Source: Oscillospiraceae bacterium (GTDB taxonomy: Bacteria > Bacillota > Clostridia > Oscillospirales > Acutalibacteraceae). Taken from it: 59,604 bases of DNA. Below the pieces are notes generated by a model. It worked only from the letters and a program-made list of their open reading frames with translations. It ran no database searches and was not told where the DNA came from. A program made the position numbers and the translations under genes. Location: the NCBI GenBank assembly GCA_015066175.1, contig SVOW01000016.1, positions 1-59,604 of the forward strand, in the 5' to 3' direction. Shown piece by piece: positions 7,463 through 17,800 of the stretch. Numbering within the stretch: the stretch's first letter is position 1; every line of letters starts with the position of its first letter.

Positions 7463-7491
7463 TTGACAAGAAAGAAATATCAGTATAGAAT
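7463..7491 (+). promoter_or_regulatory. Promoter of rny
   Basis: TTGACA (7463-7468) and TAGAAT (7486-7491) are separated by 17 bases, a near-consensus sigma-A promoter. Transcription would start near 7498. Confidence 0.85.
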
Positions 7492-7498
7492 AATATGG

Positions 7499-7530
7499 AT
7501 GGTGTATAACTAAAAATGTGTCTACACCAT
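7499..7530 (+). promoter_or_regulatory. 5'-end hairpin in the rny leader
   Basis: ATGGTGTA (7499-7506) and TACACCAT (7523-7530) are perfect complements. They begin within a base or two of the predicted transcription start, so the rny transcript would start inside a stem. Confidence 0.55.
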
Positions 7531-7600
7531 ATAGTGTTTTTATTCTGAGTTCTTTTGATGATATGATTTGAAAGAGTTTATGTAAAGGAGGTGCTAATCT

Positions 7601-9154
7601 ATGGAGATTTACGTTGCAATTATTATCGCCGTTGCTGCTGCAGTGGTATTTGGTGTGGCAGGTTACATCATCGGCGGTTTACATAGAAAAAAGGTTGCAG
7701 AAGCTACAATCGGCTCTGCAAACAAAGAAGCTGCAAGAATCGTCAACGAAGCTTTAACAGAAGCTGAAACTAAAAAGAAAGAAGCTATCCTGGAAGCTAA
7801 AGACGAAATTCATAAGCAGAGAACAGAAACGGAGAAAGAACTCCGTGAAAGACGTTCTGAAGTCCAGAGACAGGAACGCAGACTTATTCAGAAAGAGGAA
7901 TCTCTCGATAAAAAGACAGAATCCCTTGAGAAAAAAGATGAAATCCTCAGCCAGAAGCTGAAAGATGCCGAAGACAGATTAATCGAAATAGATAGCATCA
8001 AGAGAAGTCAGTTTGAAATGCTTGAGAAAATTTCAGGTTATACTAAAGAGCAGGCAAAAGATTATTTGCTTAAATCTCTTGACGATGAATTGACAAGAGA
8101 AAAATCTCTTAAGATAATGGAATACGAGCAGAAGCTTAAGGATGAGCAGGACAATATGGCAAGAGAAGTTGTGGCAACTGCAATTCAGCGTTGCGCAGCA
8201 GACCATGCCGCAGAAGCAACGGTAAGCGTTGTGGCTCTTCCCAGCGATGAAATGAAAGGCCGCATCATCGGCCGTGAAGGCAGAAACATCAGAACACTTG
8301 AAACAATCACAGGTGTTGACCTTATTATTGATGACACACCTGAAGCAATCACAGTTTCAAGCTTTGACCCTGTAAGACGTGAAATTGCAAGACTTACTCT
8401 TGAAAAACTCATTACAGACGGACGTATTCACCCCGCACGTATTGAGGAAATGTTTGAAAAATCACGCAGAGAAGTTGAAACAACAATCAAGCAGACAGGT
8501 GAAAGAGCACTTATTGATGCAGGCGTTAACAACGTCCATCCTGAAATTGTGAAACTTCTCGGTAAGCTGAGATATCGTACAAGTTACGGACAGAATGTGC
8601 TTAACCACGCTCTCGAAGTTTCATATATTGCAGGACTTATGGCTGCTGAAATCGGTGCTGATGTGAAGCAGGCAAAACGTGCAGGTCTTCTCCACGATAT
8701 CGGTAAGGCACTTGACCATGAAATGGAAGGCTCTCACATTCAGCTTGGCGTTGAATACGCTAAAAAGTATAAAGAAAACGACGCTATCGTTCATGCTATT
8801 GCAGCTCACCACGGTGAAATTGAAACAAAAACCATTGTTGCTGCTCTTGTGCAGGCTGCCGATGCAATTTCTGCTGCAAGACCCGGCGCAAGACGTGAAA
8901 ATGTGCAGAACTACATCAAACGTCTTGAAAAACTTGAAGAAATTTCAAATTCATTTGAAGGTGTTGAACGCTCATTTGCTATTCAGGCAGGCCGTGAAGT
9001 ACGTATCATGGTTAAACCTGAAGTTGTTTCAGATGACGGTATGATCCTTGTTGCAAGAGAAATCGTCAAGAAAATTGAAAGTGAGCTTGAATATCCGGGA
9101 CAGATTAAGGTTAATATTATCAGAGAAAACCGTGCTGTCGATTATGCAAAATAA
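7601..9154 (+). CDS. rny: Ribonuclease Y
   Basis: RNase Y is the membrane-tethered endoribonuclease that starts much mRNA decay in Firmicutes. The 517 residues show the full order: an N-terminal membrane helix (residues 3-25), a long charged coiled coil to about residue 200, a KH RNA-binding domain ([15 protein letters not shown]), an HD metal-dependent nuclease domain with [12 protein letters not shown], and a C-terminal region. Length matches the roughly 520 residues usual for the family. The start follows AAAGGAGGTG. The gene has its own promoter and a terminal hairpin before ymdB, the same gene pair as in Bacillus. Confidence 0.97.
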   Translation: MEIYVAIIIAVAAAVVFGVAGYIIGGLHRKKVAEATIGSANKEAARIVNEALTEAETKKKEAILEAKDEIHKQRTETEKELRERRSEVQRQERRLIQKEESLDKKTESLEKKDEILSQKLKDAEDRLIEIDSIKRSQFEMLEKISGYTKEQAKDYLLKSLDDELTREKSLKIMEYEQKLKDEQDNMAREVVATAIQRCAADHAAEATVSVVALPSDEMKGRIIGREGRNIRTLETITGVDLIIDDTPEAITVSSFDPVRREIARLTLEKLITDGRIHPARIEEMFEKSRREVETTIKQTGERALIDAGVNNVHPEIVKLLGKLRYRTSYGQNVLNHALEVSYIAGLMAAEIGADVKQAKRAGLLHDIGKALDHEMEGSHIQLGVEYAKKYKENDAIVHAIAAHHGEIETKTIVAALVQAADAISAARPGARRENVQNYIKRLEKLEEISNSFEGVERSFAIQAGREVRIMVKPEVVSDDGMILVAREIVKKIESELEYPGQIKVNIIRENRAVDYAK

Positions 9155-9163
9155 TTAACCTGT

Positions 9164-9197
9164 GACCGCCAGAAAGAATCTTTTTGGCGGTCGTTTT
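9164..9197 (+). terminator. Terminator after rny
   Basis: GACCGCCA and TGGCGGTC form a stem extended by an A/T-rich inner part, followed by GTTTT. It can end or attenuate transcription between rny and ymdB. Confidence 0.85.
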
Positions 9198-9223
9198 AAC
9201 TGATTATTCAGAATGGAGTATTT

Positions 9224-9991
9224 ATGAAAATTCTTATTCTCGGAGATATTGTAAGTAATATCGGTTGTGAGCATATCAGGGCGAAACTGCCTGAACTTAA
9301 AAGAAAAGAGAATATTGATTTCTGCATTGCCAACGGAGAAAATTCCGCTGCAGGAAACGGAATAACACCTTACTCTGCGCAATATCTTTTTGATAGCGGA
9401 GTTGATGTTATCACAACGGGTAACCACGTTTACAGAAGAAAGGAAATTTATGACTTTCTTGATGAAAGGCTTGACATTGTAAGGCCTGCGAATTATTATG
9501 AATATAATCCCGGCAGAGGATTTGCAAAAGCAGATCTGGGCAGGGTTAAAATAGGCGTTATAAATCTGGCAGGAACATTTTCGATGGATGCGGTTGATAA
9601 CCCTTTCAGAGTGTGCGAAAAAGTTCTTGATGAGATTAAAGACTGCAAAATCAAAATTATTGATTTCCACGCAGAAGCCACAAGCGAAAAAAGAGCAATG
9701 GGATTTTTTCTTGACGGAAAAGTTACCTGCGTTTTCGGCACTCACACACATGTGCAGACAGCAGATGAGCAGATTTTGCCCCACGGCACAGCGTATATTA
9801 CAGATGTTGGTATGTGCGGAGTGAAAGATTCTGTGCTTGGTGTGGAAAAAGAAATTATAGTGAAAAAATATTATGATTCAATGCCTGCCTTTTTCAATGC
9901 GGCAAGCGGCGAATGTATGATTAACGCAATTATAGTTGACGTCGATTTATCAAGCGGAAAAGCGAATGAAATAAAACGTCTTAATTTTTAA
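9224..9991 (+). CDS. ymdB: YmdB-family metallophosphoesterase
   Basis: The 255-residue protein belongs to the YmdB family (TIGR00282), dinuclear-metal phosphodiesterases acting on cyclic nucleotides and linked in Bacillus to biofilm and motility choice. Metal-binding motifs are visible in order: GDIVSNIG (Asp8), NGENSAAGNG, TTGNHVYRRKEI, DFHAEATSEK and FGTHTHVQTAD. Length is that of the family. It follows rny after a terminator hairpin; GGAGT precedes ATG. The conserved rny-ymdB pairing supports a shared role in RNA or nucleotide turnover. Confidence 0.93.
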   Translation: MKILILGDIVSNIGCEHIRAKLPELKRKENIDFCIANGENSAAGNGITPYSAQYLFDSGVDVITTGNHVYRRKEIYDFLDERLDIVRPANYYEYNPGRGFAKADLGRVKIGVINLAGTFSMDAVDNPFRVCEKVLDEIKDCKIKIIDFHAEATSEKRAMGFFLDGKVTCVFGTHTHVQTADEQILPHGTAYITDVGMCGVKDSVLGVEKEIIVKKYYDSMPAFFNAASGECMINAIIVDVDLSSGKANEIKRLNF

Positions 9992-10016
9992 AACAAAATT
10001 ACAGGGGGGAGAATAT

Positions 10017-11504
10017 ATGAAAAAATCAGTAAGAATTTTAAGCCTGATTATGGCTTTGGTTTTTGTTGTTTTTTCCTTTACATCATGCACAAGTTCGTTG
10101 GGCGAAATCAAGCCTGCAACCGTTGCGATTGACGATAAAAATATGCTTAAACTCCCTGTGTGCAACACTGATTCTCTCAACCCCTATCTGGCAACAACAG
10201 AGTATAACCTTGCACTTGCATCATTGCTTTTTGAGGGGCTTGTGAAAGTAAACGAAAACTTTGTTGCAGAAAATGTTATTGCAAAAAGCGTGTCAGTAAG
10301 CGGCACTGAAGTTAAGGTTGAACTGAACACTTCTTATCTTTTCAGCGATTCAAGTGCAGTAACGGCAGCAGACGTTGAATATTCATACAACCTTGCAAAA
10401 GAAAGCAACAATTTCAAAAAACAGCTTGAAAATTTTGATGAAATAACAGTTGCGGGCAACAGCATTGTTTTCACTCTGAAAAATCCTGATAAATATGCTT
10501 CGCTCTGCCTTGATTTCCCCATTATAAAAAGTCAGCCTGAAGAATATGAGGGCTTTATTATCGGAAGCGGAAAATATAAAATGGAAGACAGCCAGACTCT
10601 TGTTATGAATGTGCTGTGGAATAACAAAACTCTGCCGAGAGTAAGGCGAATCCGTCTTGTGAATATGCTTGACACAGCAAGCGGATTTGAAAGCGTTGAA
10701 ACAGGAAATATATCTTACTATTTCCAGGAAATGAGCACAGGCAGTTATGTCAGAAAAAATGTAAAAACACATGAAACACTGATGCCAAACCTTGTTTTCC
10801 TTGGTATGAATTCTTTTAACGAGCACCTTGCAAAAGATGAAGTGCGTCAGGCAATTTCTCTGCTTGTGCCGAAAAAGACTATTGTTGAAAAATCTTATCT
10901 CGGCTTTGCAGAAGTTGCAGATACGCCCTTTATCCCCACCTGGAAGGAAGTGCAGTCACTTAAAACAGATATCACATCTGAAGCTTTCAACGAAGCAACA
11001 GAATTGCTTGAAAGTGCAGGCTATTCAAGGGGTGACGACCCGCTGGCAAAAGTGATGAGGCTGAGAATTATTGTAAATGAAGATAATAATTTCAAAGTTT
11101 CTGTTGCTGAAAGTATCGCTGCTGAATTGGCAAAAGTGGGAATTCAGGCAGTGGTTGAAAAAATTTCTTTTGAATACTTTGTCCAGCGTCTTTCAAGAGG
11201 CGAATATGAATTATATATCGGTGAAACAAAGATTGCAAAAAATATGAGCCTTTCTTCATTTTTCACACCTGAAGGCGGCGCTTCTTACGGAATTAACCCT
11301 GATTCAAAAATCATAACTACATATAATGAATTTTTAAGCGGTAAGGTGACAATGCAGAGATTTGTTGACTATTTCAATGTGGCAGTGCCCTTTGTGCCTG
11401 TGTGCTACAGAAGCGGAATTGAAATGTATACAAATGAACTTTCCGTTACGGAATACGGCACAGTTAATGATAAGTTTGAAAATATTTATACGTGGTATTA
11501 TTAA
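10017..11504 (+). CDS. Peptide/solute-binding lipoprotein, ABC transporter family 5
   Basis: This 495-residue protein resembles OppA-type extracellular binding proteins (SBP_bac_5). Residues 1-24 form a lipoprotein signal whose lipobox ends at FTSCTSS, so it should be anchored outside the membrane by the cysteine. The core carries LNPYLATTEYNLALASLLFEGLVKVNENF, the usual start of the binding fold. No permease or ATPase gene lies beside it, so it is an orphan here and must rely on transporter parts encoded elsewhere. GGGGGGAG is its ribosome site. It sits 12 bases ahead of addB, suggesting co-transcription although the functions are unrelated. Confidence 0.85.
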   Translation: MKKSVRILSLIMALVFVVFSFTSCTSSLGEIKPATVAIDDKNMLKLPVCNTDSLNPYLATTEYNLALASLLFEGLVKVNENFVAENVIAKSVSVSGTEVKVELNTSYLFSDSSAVTAADVEYSYNLAKESNNFKKQLENFDEITVAGNSIVFTLKNPDKYASLCLDFPIIKSQPEEYEGFIIGSGKYKMEDSQTLVMNVLWNNKTLPRVRRIRLVNMLDTASGFESVETGNISYYFQEMSTGSYVRKNVKTHETLMPNLVFLGMNSFNEHLAKDEVRQAISLLVPKKTIVEKSYLGFAEVADTPFIPTWKEVQSLKTDITSEAFNEATELLESAGYSRGDDPLAKVMRLRIIVNEDNNFKVSVAESIAAELAKVGIQAVVEKISFEYFVQRLSRGEYELYIGETKIAKNMSLSSFFTPEGGASYGINPDSKIITTYNEFLSGKVTMQRFVDYFNVAVPFVPVCYRSGIEMYTNELSVTEYGTVNDKFENIYTWYY

Positions 11505-11516
11505 GAGGAATAACTT

Positions 11517-14500
11517 ATGCTTAATATAGTTTACGGAAAAGCCGGCAGCGGCAAAACAAAATGTGTAAATGAAATCCTTGCATCTCTCGCCCGTGAGGGA
11601 TGTGAGGATTTATTGCTTGTGGTGCCTGAACAATTTTCTTTTACAGCAGAAAGAACTTTGCTGAAACTTTTAGGTCCTGTGGATTGTAACAGGGTTGAGG
11701 TTGTTATGAGCTTCAGCCATATTGCCGAAACGGTGCGTAAAGAATACGGCAGTGAAAAACTTCAGCCAATAGGCAACGCAAGAAAAATTCTCCTTATGAG
11801 TATGGCAATAAATCAGGTGAAGGATGAACTTGAATTTTTTTCACGCAGAGTAAAATCAAAAGGTTTTGTAAACGAAATGATTGCTTTGTGTGACGAATTC
11901 AAGCAGAATTCCTTGTTGCCTGATGAGGCTCACTCAATGAGTGAAAAGCTTGAAAGCAAAACTCTCAGGAAAAAATTAAATGAAGTTTCACTGATTCTTG
12001 AAGCATATGATGCACTGATGAAAAACAGATTTTCAGACCCTTTTGATGTGCTTACAAAGCTTTACGATGTGCTTGGTGAATACAGATTTTTTGAAAACAA
12101 AACAGTTGTGATTGACGGCTTCTACAGCTTTTCACGTCAGGAACTTAAAATAATTGAAAGAATGGTTTCTCAGGCAAAAGAAGTTTATATAACTGTGTGC
12201 ACAGATAAGATTTTTTCTGCAACTGAAGAAGATTATGATGTTTTTTCTTATCCGAGGAAAACTGCCAGATCTGTTATTGACATCGCAAAAAGATATAACA
12301 AAGAAGTAAAAGCCATAAAGGCAGAAAACAATGACACAGAAGTTTCAGGGGAAATTCAGTTTCTTGAAAAAAATCTTTTCAGGACAGATAAAAATTCATC
12401 TGAAAACGAAACACAGGACATTGAAATTATCTCGGCTAAAAATATTGAAAGCGAATGCAGATATGTTGCGCTTACTGTGAAAAAACTTCTCCTTGAAGGA
12501 AAAGTAAGAAGCCGCGATATTGCCATTGTTTCACGCGATGGCGGAGAATACGATATTGAAATAAAAGAGGCACTGAAAAAATACGGAGTTGATGTTTTTT
12601 CTGATAAACTTCAGCCTGTTAAAATTCAGCCCTTGTGCACATATATCCTTGGTGCGCTTGAAATTGCGGCATTCGGTTTCAGCGAAGAAAGAGTAATGAA
12701 ATGCCTTAAAACGGGGCTTACTGACCTTGACACAAACGAAGTTTCAGAGCTTGAAAACTATGCTCTTATGTGGGGCAACAGTGCACGTTTTGCAGATAAA
12801 TGGACAGAAAATCCAAGAGGCTTCGGTGAAGAATTTCTCAATCAGGATGAAGAGGACCTTCTTCGCCTTAACACCCTGCGTGAAATTGCAGTCAAACCGC
12901 TGGTAAGCCTGAAAAAAGCATTGTCAGAAGGCGTTTCAGGCAAAAAAGCAGCAGAAGAAATTTTCAGATTTCTCATTAATTCCCACGCAGATGAAAACCT
13001 TAAAAAACTTGCAATCAGCCTTGAAGAAGCATCTGAGCAGGAATTGGCTCTTGAGCAGGAAAGAATCTGGGGAATTATTGTTGACGTGATTGATTCCGTT
13101 GCAGAAGTTGTATCTGACGAAGTGAAATCTGCACGTGCGATTTATGAGCTTGTGAGCACAATTATTGCAAACGAAGAAATCGGCGTTATTCCTCAGGGAC
13201 TTGATGAAGTGCTGGTAGGAAATGCAGAAAGAACAAGAGTGGCTTCTCCTGAAATTGTTTTTGTTGTCGGTGCAAACGAAGGTGTTTTTCCGAAAACTCC
13301 ACACTCAGGCGGCGTTTTTAACGACAGAGAAAGAAACATTCTCCTTGATTCAGGCCTTAAACTCAACGCACCTGTTATTGACAGAATTCTGGAAGAAAGG
13401 TTTATTGCATATCACACTCTTTGCAGTGCTCACAGAAAACTATATGTTTCATACAGTGCGAAATCTTTTTCCGAGGAATTGTATGCTTCTGAAATAGTAA
13501 ACGAAATAAAAGCAATTTTCCCCAAATGCAAAACAACCGATGTAGAAAAAACTGATGAATATGATTTTGTTTACAGCGATGCTACTGCTTTTGAAATTAT
13601 GGCAGAAACATGGACTTCTGATGAAAGCAGAACAAATTCGCTGAAAAAATTCTTTGCAGAAAAGGAAGAATATAAACCGAGAATTCAGGCTATTGAGAAA
13701 TATCTTTCAGGAGATAAGCCTGAAATCGTAAACAAAGAAAATTCAAAAAAACTTTTCGGAAAAGTTATGCACCTTTCTGCATCGAGAATTGAAACTTTCT
13801 ATAAATGTCCTTTTGAATATTTCTGCAAATTCGGTCTGAAAGCAAGGCCTGAAGAAAAGGCAGAAATCAACCCCAGGCAGAGAGGTACGGTTGTGCATTA
13901 CTGCCTTGAAAAAATTATAAAAGAATATCCCATGAGTGAACTGAAAGAAATGAGCAGCAGTCAGCTGCAAAAAATTATTTCAGATGTGCTTAATGAATAT
14001 GTTGAAACCTCAATGGGCGGCATGGAAAATAAATCAAGCAGATTCACTTTCCTTTATGCACGCTTTGAAAAAACTGTTTTTGCACTTATCACCCAGATTA
14101 TTGAAGAATTTTCAGTCAGCGATTTTGCACCTGCAGGATATGAAGTGAAAATTGACCACGACGGCGAAGTGCCGCCTTATGAAATAGCCCTTGAAGACGG
14201 CAAAATTATTGTAAGGGGACTTGTTGACAGAGTTGATATGATGATATCAGAAGACAGAAAATACCTCCGCGTTGTGGATTACAAAACAGGCAGCAAAGAA
14301 TTCAAACTTCAGGAAGTGCTTGACGGCATAAATATGCAGATGCTTATTTATCTTTTTGCCATTGCTTCAAACGGCAAGGATGAATATAAAGATTGCATCC
14401 CTGCAGGCATACTCTATAAACCTGCAAGCTTCAATCAGCTTAAAGCAAAGCGTTACGATACAGATGAAGAAATTGAAAAGCAGCGAAAACTTGCAGGCAA

Positions 14501-14870
14501 ATATTCAGGTCTTGTGCTGGCAAATGCAGAAGTAATTTACGGCATGGATAAAACTGAAAGCGGAGAAATTGTAAACGCAAAGATAAAAGAAGAAAAGGAT
14601 AATTCAATCACTTTCACAGGCTCTGTGGCAACGGCTGCACAGTTAGGCAGAATAAAAGAAAAGGTTGACGAAATTATTGCGCGAATGGGCAATGAACTTC
14701 ACAACGGAAAAATTGAAATTCTGCCCTATGACAATGCCTGCGAATATTGCGATTATAAAGATGTTTGCATGAATGATGACGACAGCCTTGTGCGTGAAAA
14801 AACATCAATGAATAACGATAAAATTTTTGAAATGCTTGAAACGGCAGGTGAAGAAGATGGCGGAAATTAA
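11517..14870 (+). CDS. addB: AddB subunit of the helicase-nuclease AddAB
   Basis: AddB partners AddA to process double-strand breaks for homologous recombination, the Firmicutes counterpart of RecBCD. The 1117-residue protein starts with a Walker A motif GKAGSGKT at residues 7-14. Near the C-terminus the RecB-type nuclease motif reads GLVDRVDMM...VVDYKTGSKE. Cysteines in FYKCPFEYFC and CEYCDYKDVC match the four-cysteine iron-sulfur cluster that staples the nuclease domain. Length is near the 1150 usual. The gene overlaps addA by 14 bases, indicating translational coupling. Confidence 0.96.
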   Translation: MLNIVYGKAGSGKTKCVNEILASLAREGCEDLLLVVPEQFSFTAERTLLKLLGPVDCNRVEVVMSFSHIAETVRKEYGSEKLQPIGNARKILLMSMAINQVKDELEFFSRRVKSKGFVNEMIALCDEFKQNSLLPDEAHSMSEKLESKTLRKKLNEVSLILEAYDALMKNRFSDPFDVLTKLYDVLGEYRFFENKTVVIDGFYSFSRQELKIIERMVSQAKEVYITVCTDKIFSATEEDYDVFSYPRKTARSVIDIAKRYNKEVKAIKAENNDTEVSGEIQFLEKNLFRTDKNSSENETQDIEIISAKNIESECRYVALTVKKLLLEGKVRSRDIAIVSRDGGEYDIEIKEALKKYGVDVFSDKLQPVKIQPLCTYILGALEIAAFGFSEERVMKCLKTGLTDLDTNEVSELENYALMWGNSARFADKWTENPRGFGEEFLNQDEEDLLRLNTLREIAVKPLVSLKKALSEGVSGKKAAEEIFRFLINSHADENLKKLAISLEEASEQELALEQERIWGIIVDVIDSVAEVVSDEVKSARAIYELVSTIIANEEIGVIPQGLDEVLVGNAERTRVASPEIVFVVGANEGVFPKTPHSGGVFNDRERNILLDSGLKLNAPVIDRILEERFIAYHTLCSAHRKLYVSYSAKSFSEELYASEIVNEIKAIFPKCKTTDVEKTDEYDFVYSDATAFEIMAETWTSDESRTNSLKKFFAEKEEYKPRIQAIEKYLSGDKPEIVNKENSKKLFGKVMHLSASRIETFYKCPFEYFCKFGLKARPEEKAEINPRQRGTVVHYCLEKIIKEYPMSELKEMSSSQLQKIISDVLNEYVETSMGGMENKSSRFTFLYARFEKTVFALITQIIEEFSVSDFAPAGYEVKIDHDGEVPPYEIALEDGKIIVRGLVDRVDMMISEDRKYLRVVDYKTGSKEFKLQEVLDGINMQMLIYLFAIASNGKDEYKDCIPAGILYKPASFNQLKAKRYDTDEEIEKQRKLAGKYSGLVLANAEVIYGMDKTESGEIVNAKIKEEKDNSITFTGSVATAAQLGRIKEKVDEIIARMGNELHNGKIEILPYDNACEYCDYKDVCMNDDDSLVREKTSMNNDKIFEMLETAGEEDGGN

Positions 14871-17800
14871 ATGGACTGATGAACAGCTTGATGCTATTGA
14901 AGCCTCGGGTGGTACTGTTCTTGTTTCTGCTGCAGCAGGTTCAGGCAAAACGGCAGTTCTTGTAAAGCGTGTTATTGAAAAAATAACTGACGAGAAAAAA
15001 CCTTGTTCAGTTGATGAATTGCTGATTGTTACTTTCACCAAAGCCGCAGCATCACAGATGAAAGACAAAATAAGTGCTGCCATTTACGAAATGGTAAGCC
15101 GCGAAACAGATGTGAAAAAGAGAAGCTATCTTCTCAAACAGCAGATGCTTCTCAAATGTGCAAAAATTTCAACTATTGACAGCTTCTGCAGCGATATTGT
15201 GCGAAACAACATTCAGGCAACAGACCTTGACAGCGACTATAAACTCCTTGACAAAGCGGCAATGGATACAATAAAAGATATGGTTTATGAAGAAGTTGCC
15301 GAAGAATTTTATCAGGAAGGTAATCAGGATTTTCTTGTGCTTGCTGATATGTTTACAAAATCAAATGACGATAAGGCGCTCAAAGACCTTGTTTTCAGTT
15401 TGTATGATTTTTCACGCTCTTACAGAAACCCTGAAAAATGGCTTGAAGAAATTGACAGACGTCTTCATTGTGAAGAAACTGATTTCACAAACCCGTATGC
15501 AGTAACTGTTGCAGATTCTTTCAGGGAAGATATGCTTTATTGCAGAATGCTGGCACAAAAAGCGTGTGAAATTCTCGCAGAAGAACCAAATGTTGAATCA
15601 GCTTACGGTGCGGCATTCAGCAATGACATAGAATTTTTTGATAATATTCTTGAATATCTGCCTGAAAAATTCACATGTGAGCAGTGGGATAAGGTTATCG
15701 AAGTCACGCCTGCAAAACCTTTTTGTGCAATCGGCAGGCTTAAAGCTGAATTCAAATGTGCCCAGGCAGATGCAGTGAAAACAATCAGGGATAATTATAA
15801 AAATATATATGAAAAATCACGCTCGGTAATCGGCGTTTCATATGCTGATAATAGATACGACGTTGAAAAGTCAGCACCTGTTATAAAAATGCTTTCACGT
15901 TTTACAATTGCATTTTTTGAAAGATTCCGTCAGGCTAAAATCGAAAAAAACTGTGCAGACTTTGACGATGTGCTTCACATTGCCCTTGATTTGCTTATCA
16001 GGGAAGAAAACGGAAAAATTGAAAAAACAGACCTTGCGTGGGAATATACAAATCAGTTCAAAGAAATTCTCATAGACGAATATCAGGATACAAACGAAGC
16101 CCAGGATGTTTTGTTTGAAGCTGTTTCACGCGGTGGAGAAAATCTGTTTTTTGTAGGTGACGTAAAGCAGAGTATTTACGGTTTCAGAAAAGCCATGCCG
16201 CAGATTTTTCTGAAAAAGCGCAAGGAATTTGCTGATTATAACAGAGATAATCCTGTTTTCCCTGCAACGATAACACTTGACAGGAATTTCCGCAGCAGAA
16301 AGCAGATTACTGATTTTGTAAATTATACTTTCCTTAATCTTATGAGCGAGGAAGTAGGGGAAATAAATTATAACGAGCGTGAAACACTTAAAGCAGGGGG
16401 TAAGTTTGATGAAACTGATGAAGTTTCCTGCGAATTTCATGTGCTTGAAAAAACTGCCTTTGAAGAAACAGACAGAGCAACTGCTCAGGCTGTGCACGTA
16501 GCAAACGAAATAAAGAAAATTCTTGAAAAAGGCAGATTTAAATTAAACGATATAGCAATTCTTCTCAGAAAAAACAAGAGCATCCCTCTTTTTGTGCAGG
16601 TGCTCAATGATATGGGAATAAACGCCTATGCAGACGAAAGCGAAAATCTGTTTGAAACAAAAGAAGTAAGAACGGTATTTTCTCTGATTAAGGTTATTGA
16701 TAACCCTATAAGAGATGTGCCCTTGCTTGCTGCGATGATGTCGCCGATTTTCGGCTTTACTGCAGATGAGCTGACTTCAATCAGAATAAATCATAAAAGC
16801 GGAAGTTTTTATTCTGCAGTTAAAGCAGCGTCAGAAAACGGTGACGCAAGATGCAGTGCTTTTCTTGATGAATTATCTTCTTACCGCCTGATATCACAGA
16901 CTATGTCGCCCGGTGAACTTGTAAGATATATTCTTGATAAAACAGGATACAAGGCTATGGTATCTTCCCTTGAGAGAGGTGCAAGGAGAAAAGAAAACCT
17001 TGACATTTTCAGAAACTTTGCCGAAAATTTCTCAAAGGAAAACGATATCGCTCTTTCAGGCTTTGTAAGGCAGGTTGAAAAAATTGAAAAATCTGCTGAA
17101 ATCAAAGCATCAAGCGATTCTTCGGGAAACGAAAATGCCGTTGCGATTATGTCAATTCACAGAAGTAAAGGCCTTGAATTTCCTGTGTGTTTTGTGGCTG
17201 AAGCAGAAGATGAATTCAGCAGAAGATGGCAGAATAATGATTTGCTTGCCCATCAGCAGAGTGGCGTTGGTGTTATAGGCATCGACCCGAAACGTATGAT
17301 TAAATATGAAACATTAAGCCGCACTGCAATTAAAATCGAAAAAGAAAAAACTGATTTGTCAGAAAATATGCGAGTGCTTTATGTTGCTCTCACAAGAGCC
17401 AAAGAAAAACTGATTATTGTGGGTGCACCGAAAGATTTTTCAAAAACACTTGCCAAAGCATCGGTAAGTGCATTCGGCGAAAAAGCGTTGCCCGTAGGTG
17501 TCAGAAAAGCTTCAAGCTACCTTGAATGGCTCACATCTGTTGTGTTAAGGCACCCTGATGCAGTTGATTTAAGGTTGAAAGCAGGCGGAATGAATATTTC
17601 AAAAATCAAGGCTGATTTTCCGCTGGAAGTGAAAATCATAAAAGAATTGCCTGCCTTTGAAGAAGAAAAAGGCGAAAACATAAATCTTCAGGAAACAGAC
17701 GAAAACTATCTTGAAAAAATAAAAGAAGTAACTTCTTACCAATATGAATATGCACCTTTGTCAGGTGTGCTTGCAAAAAGAGGTGCATCAACTGCTTTCA

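Noticed and set aside
7125-7469. Minus-strand open frame of 114 codons opposite the 87-residue gene
   Set aside because: The plus-strand frame has a good ribosome site and sits directly behind a riboswitch; the minus frame has neither.
9155-9784. Minus-strand open frame of 209 codons opposite ymdB
   Set aside because: ymdB is a clear family member in the plus frame, and the shadow frame crosses the rny terminator.
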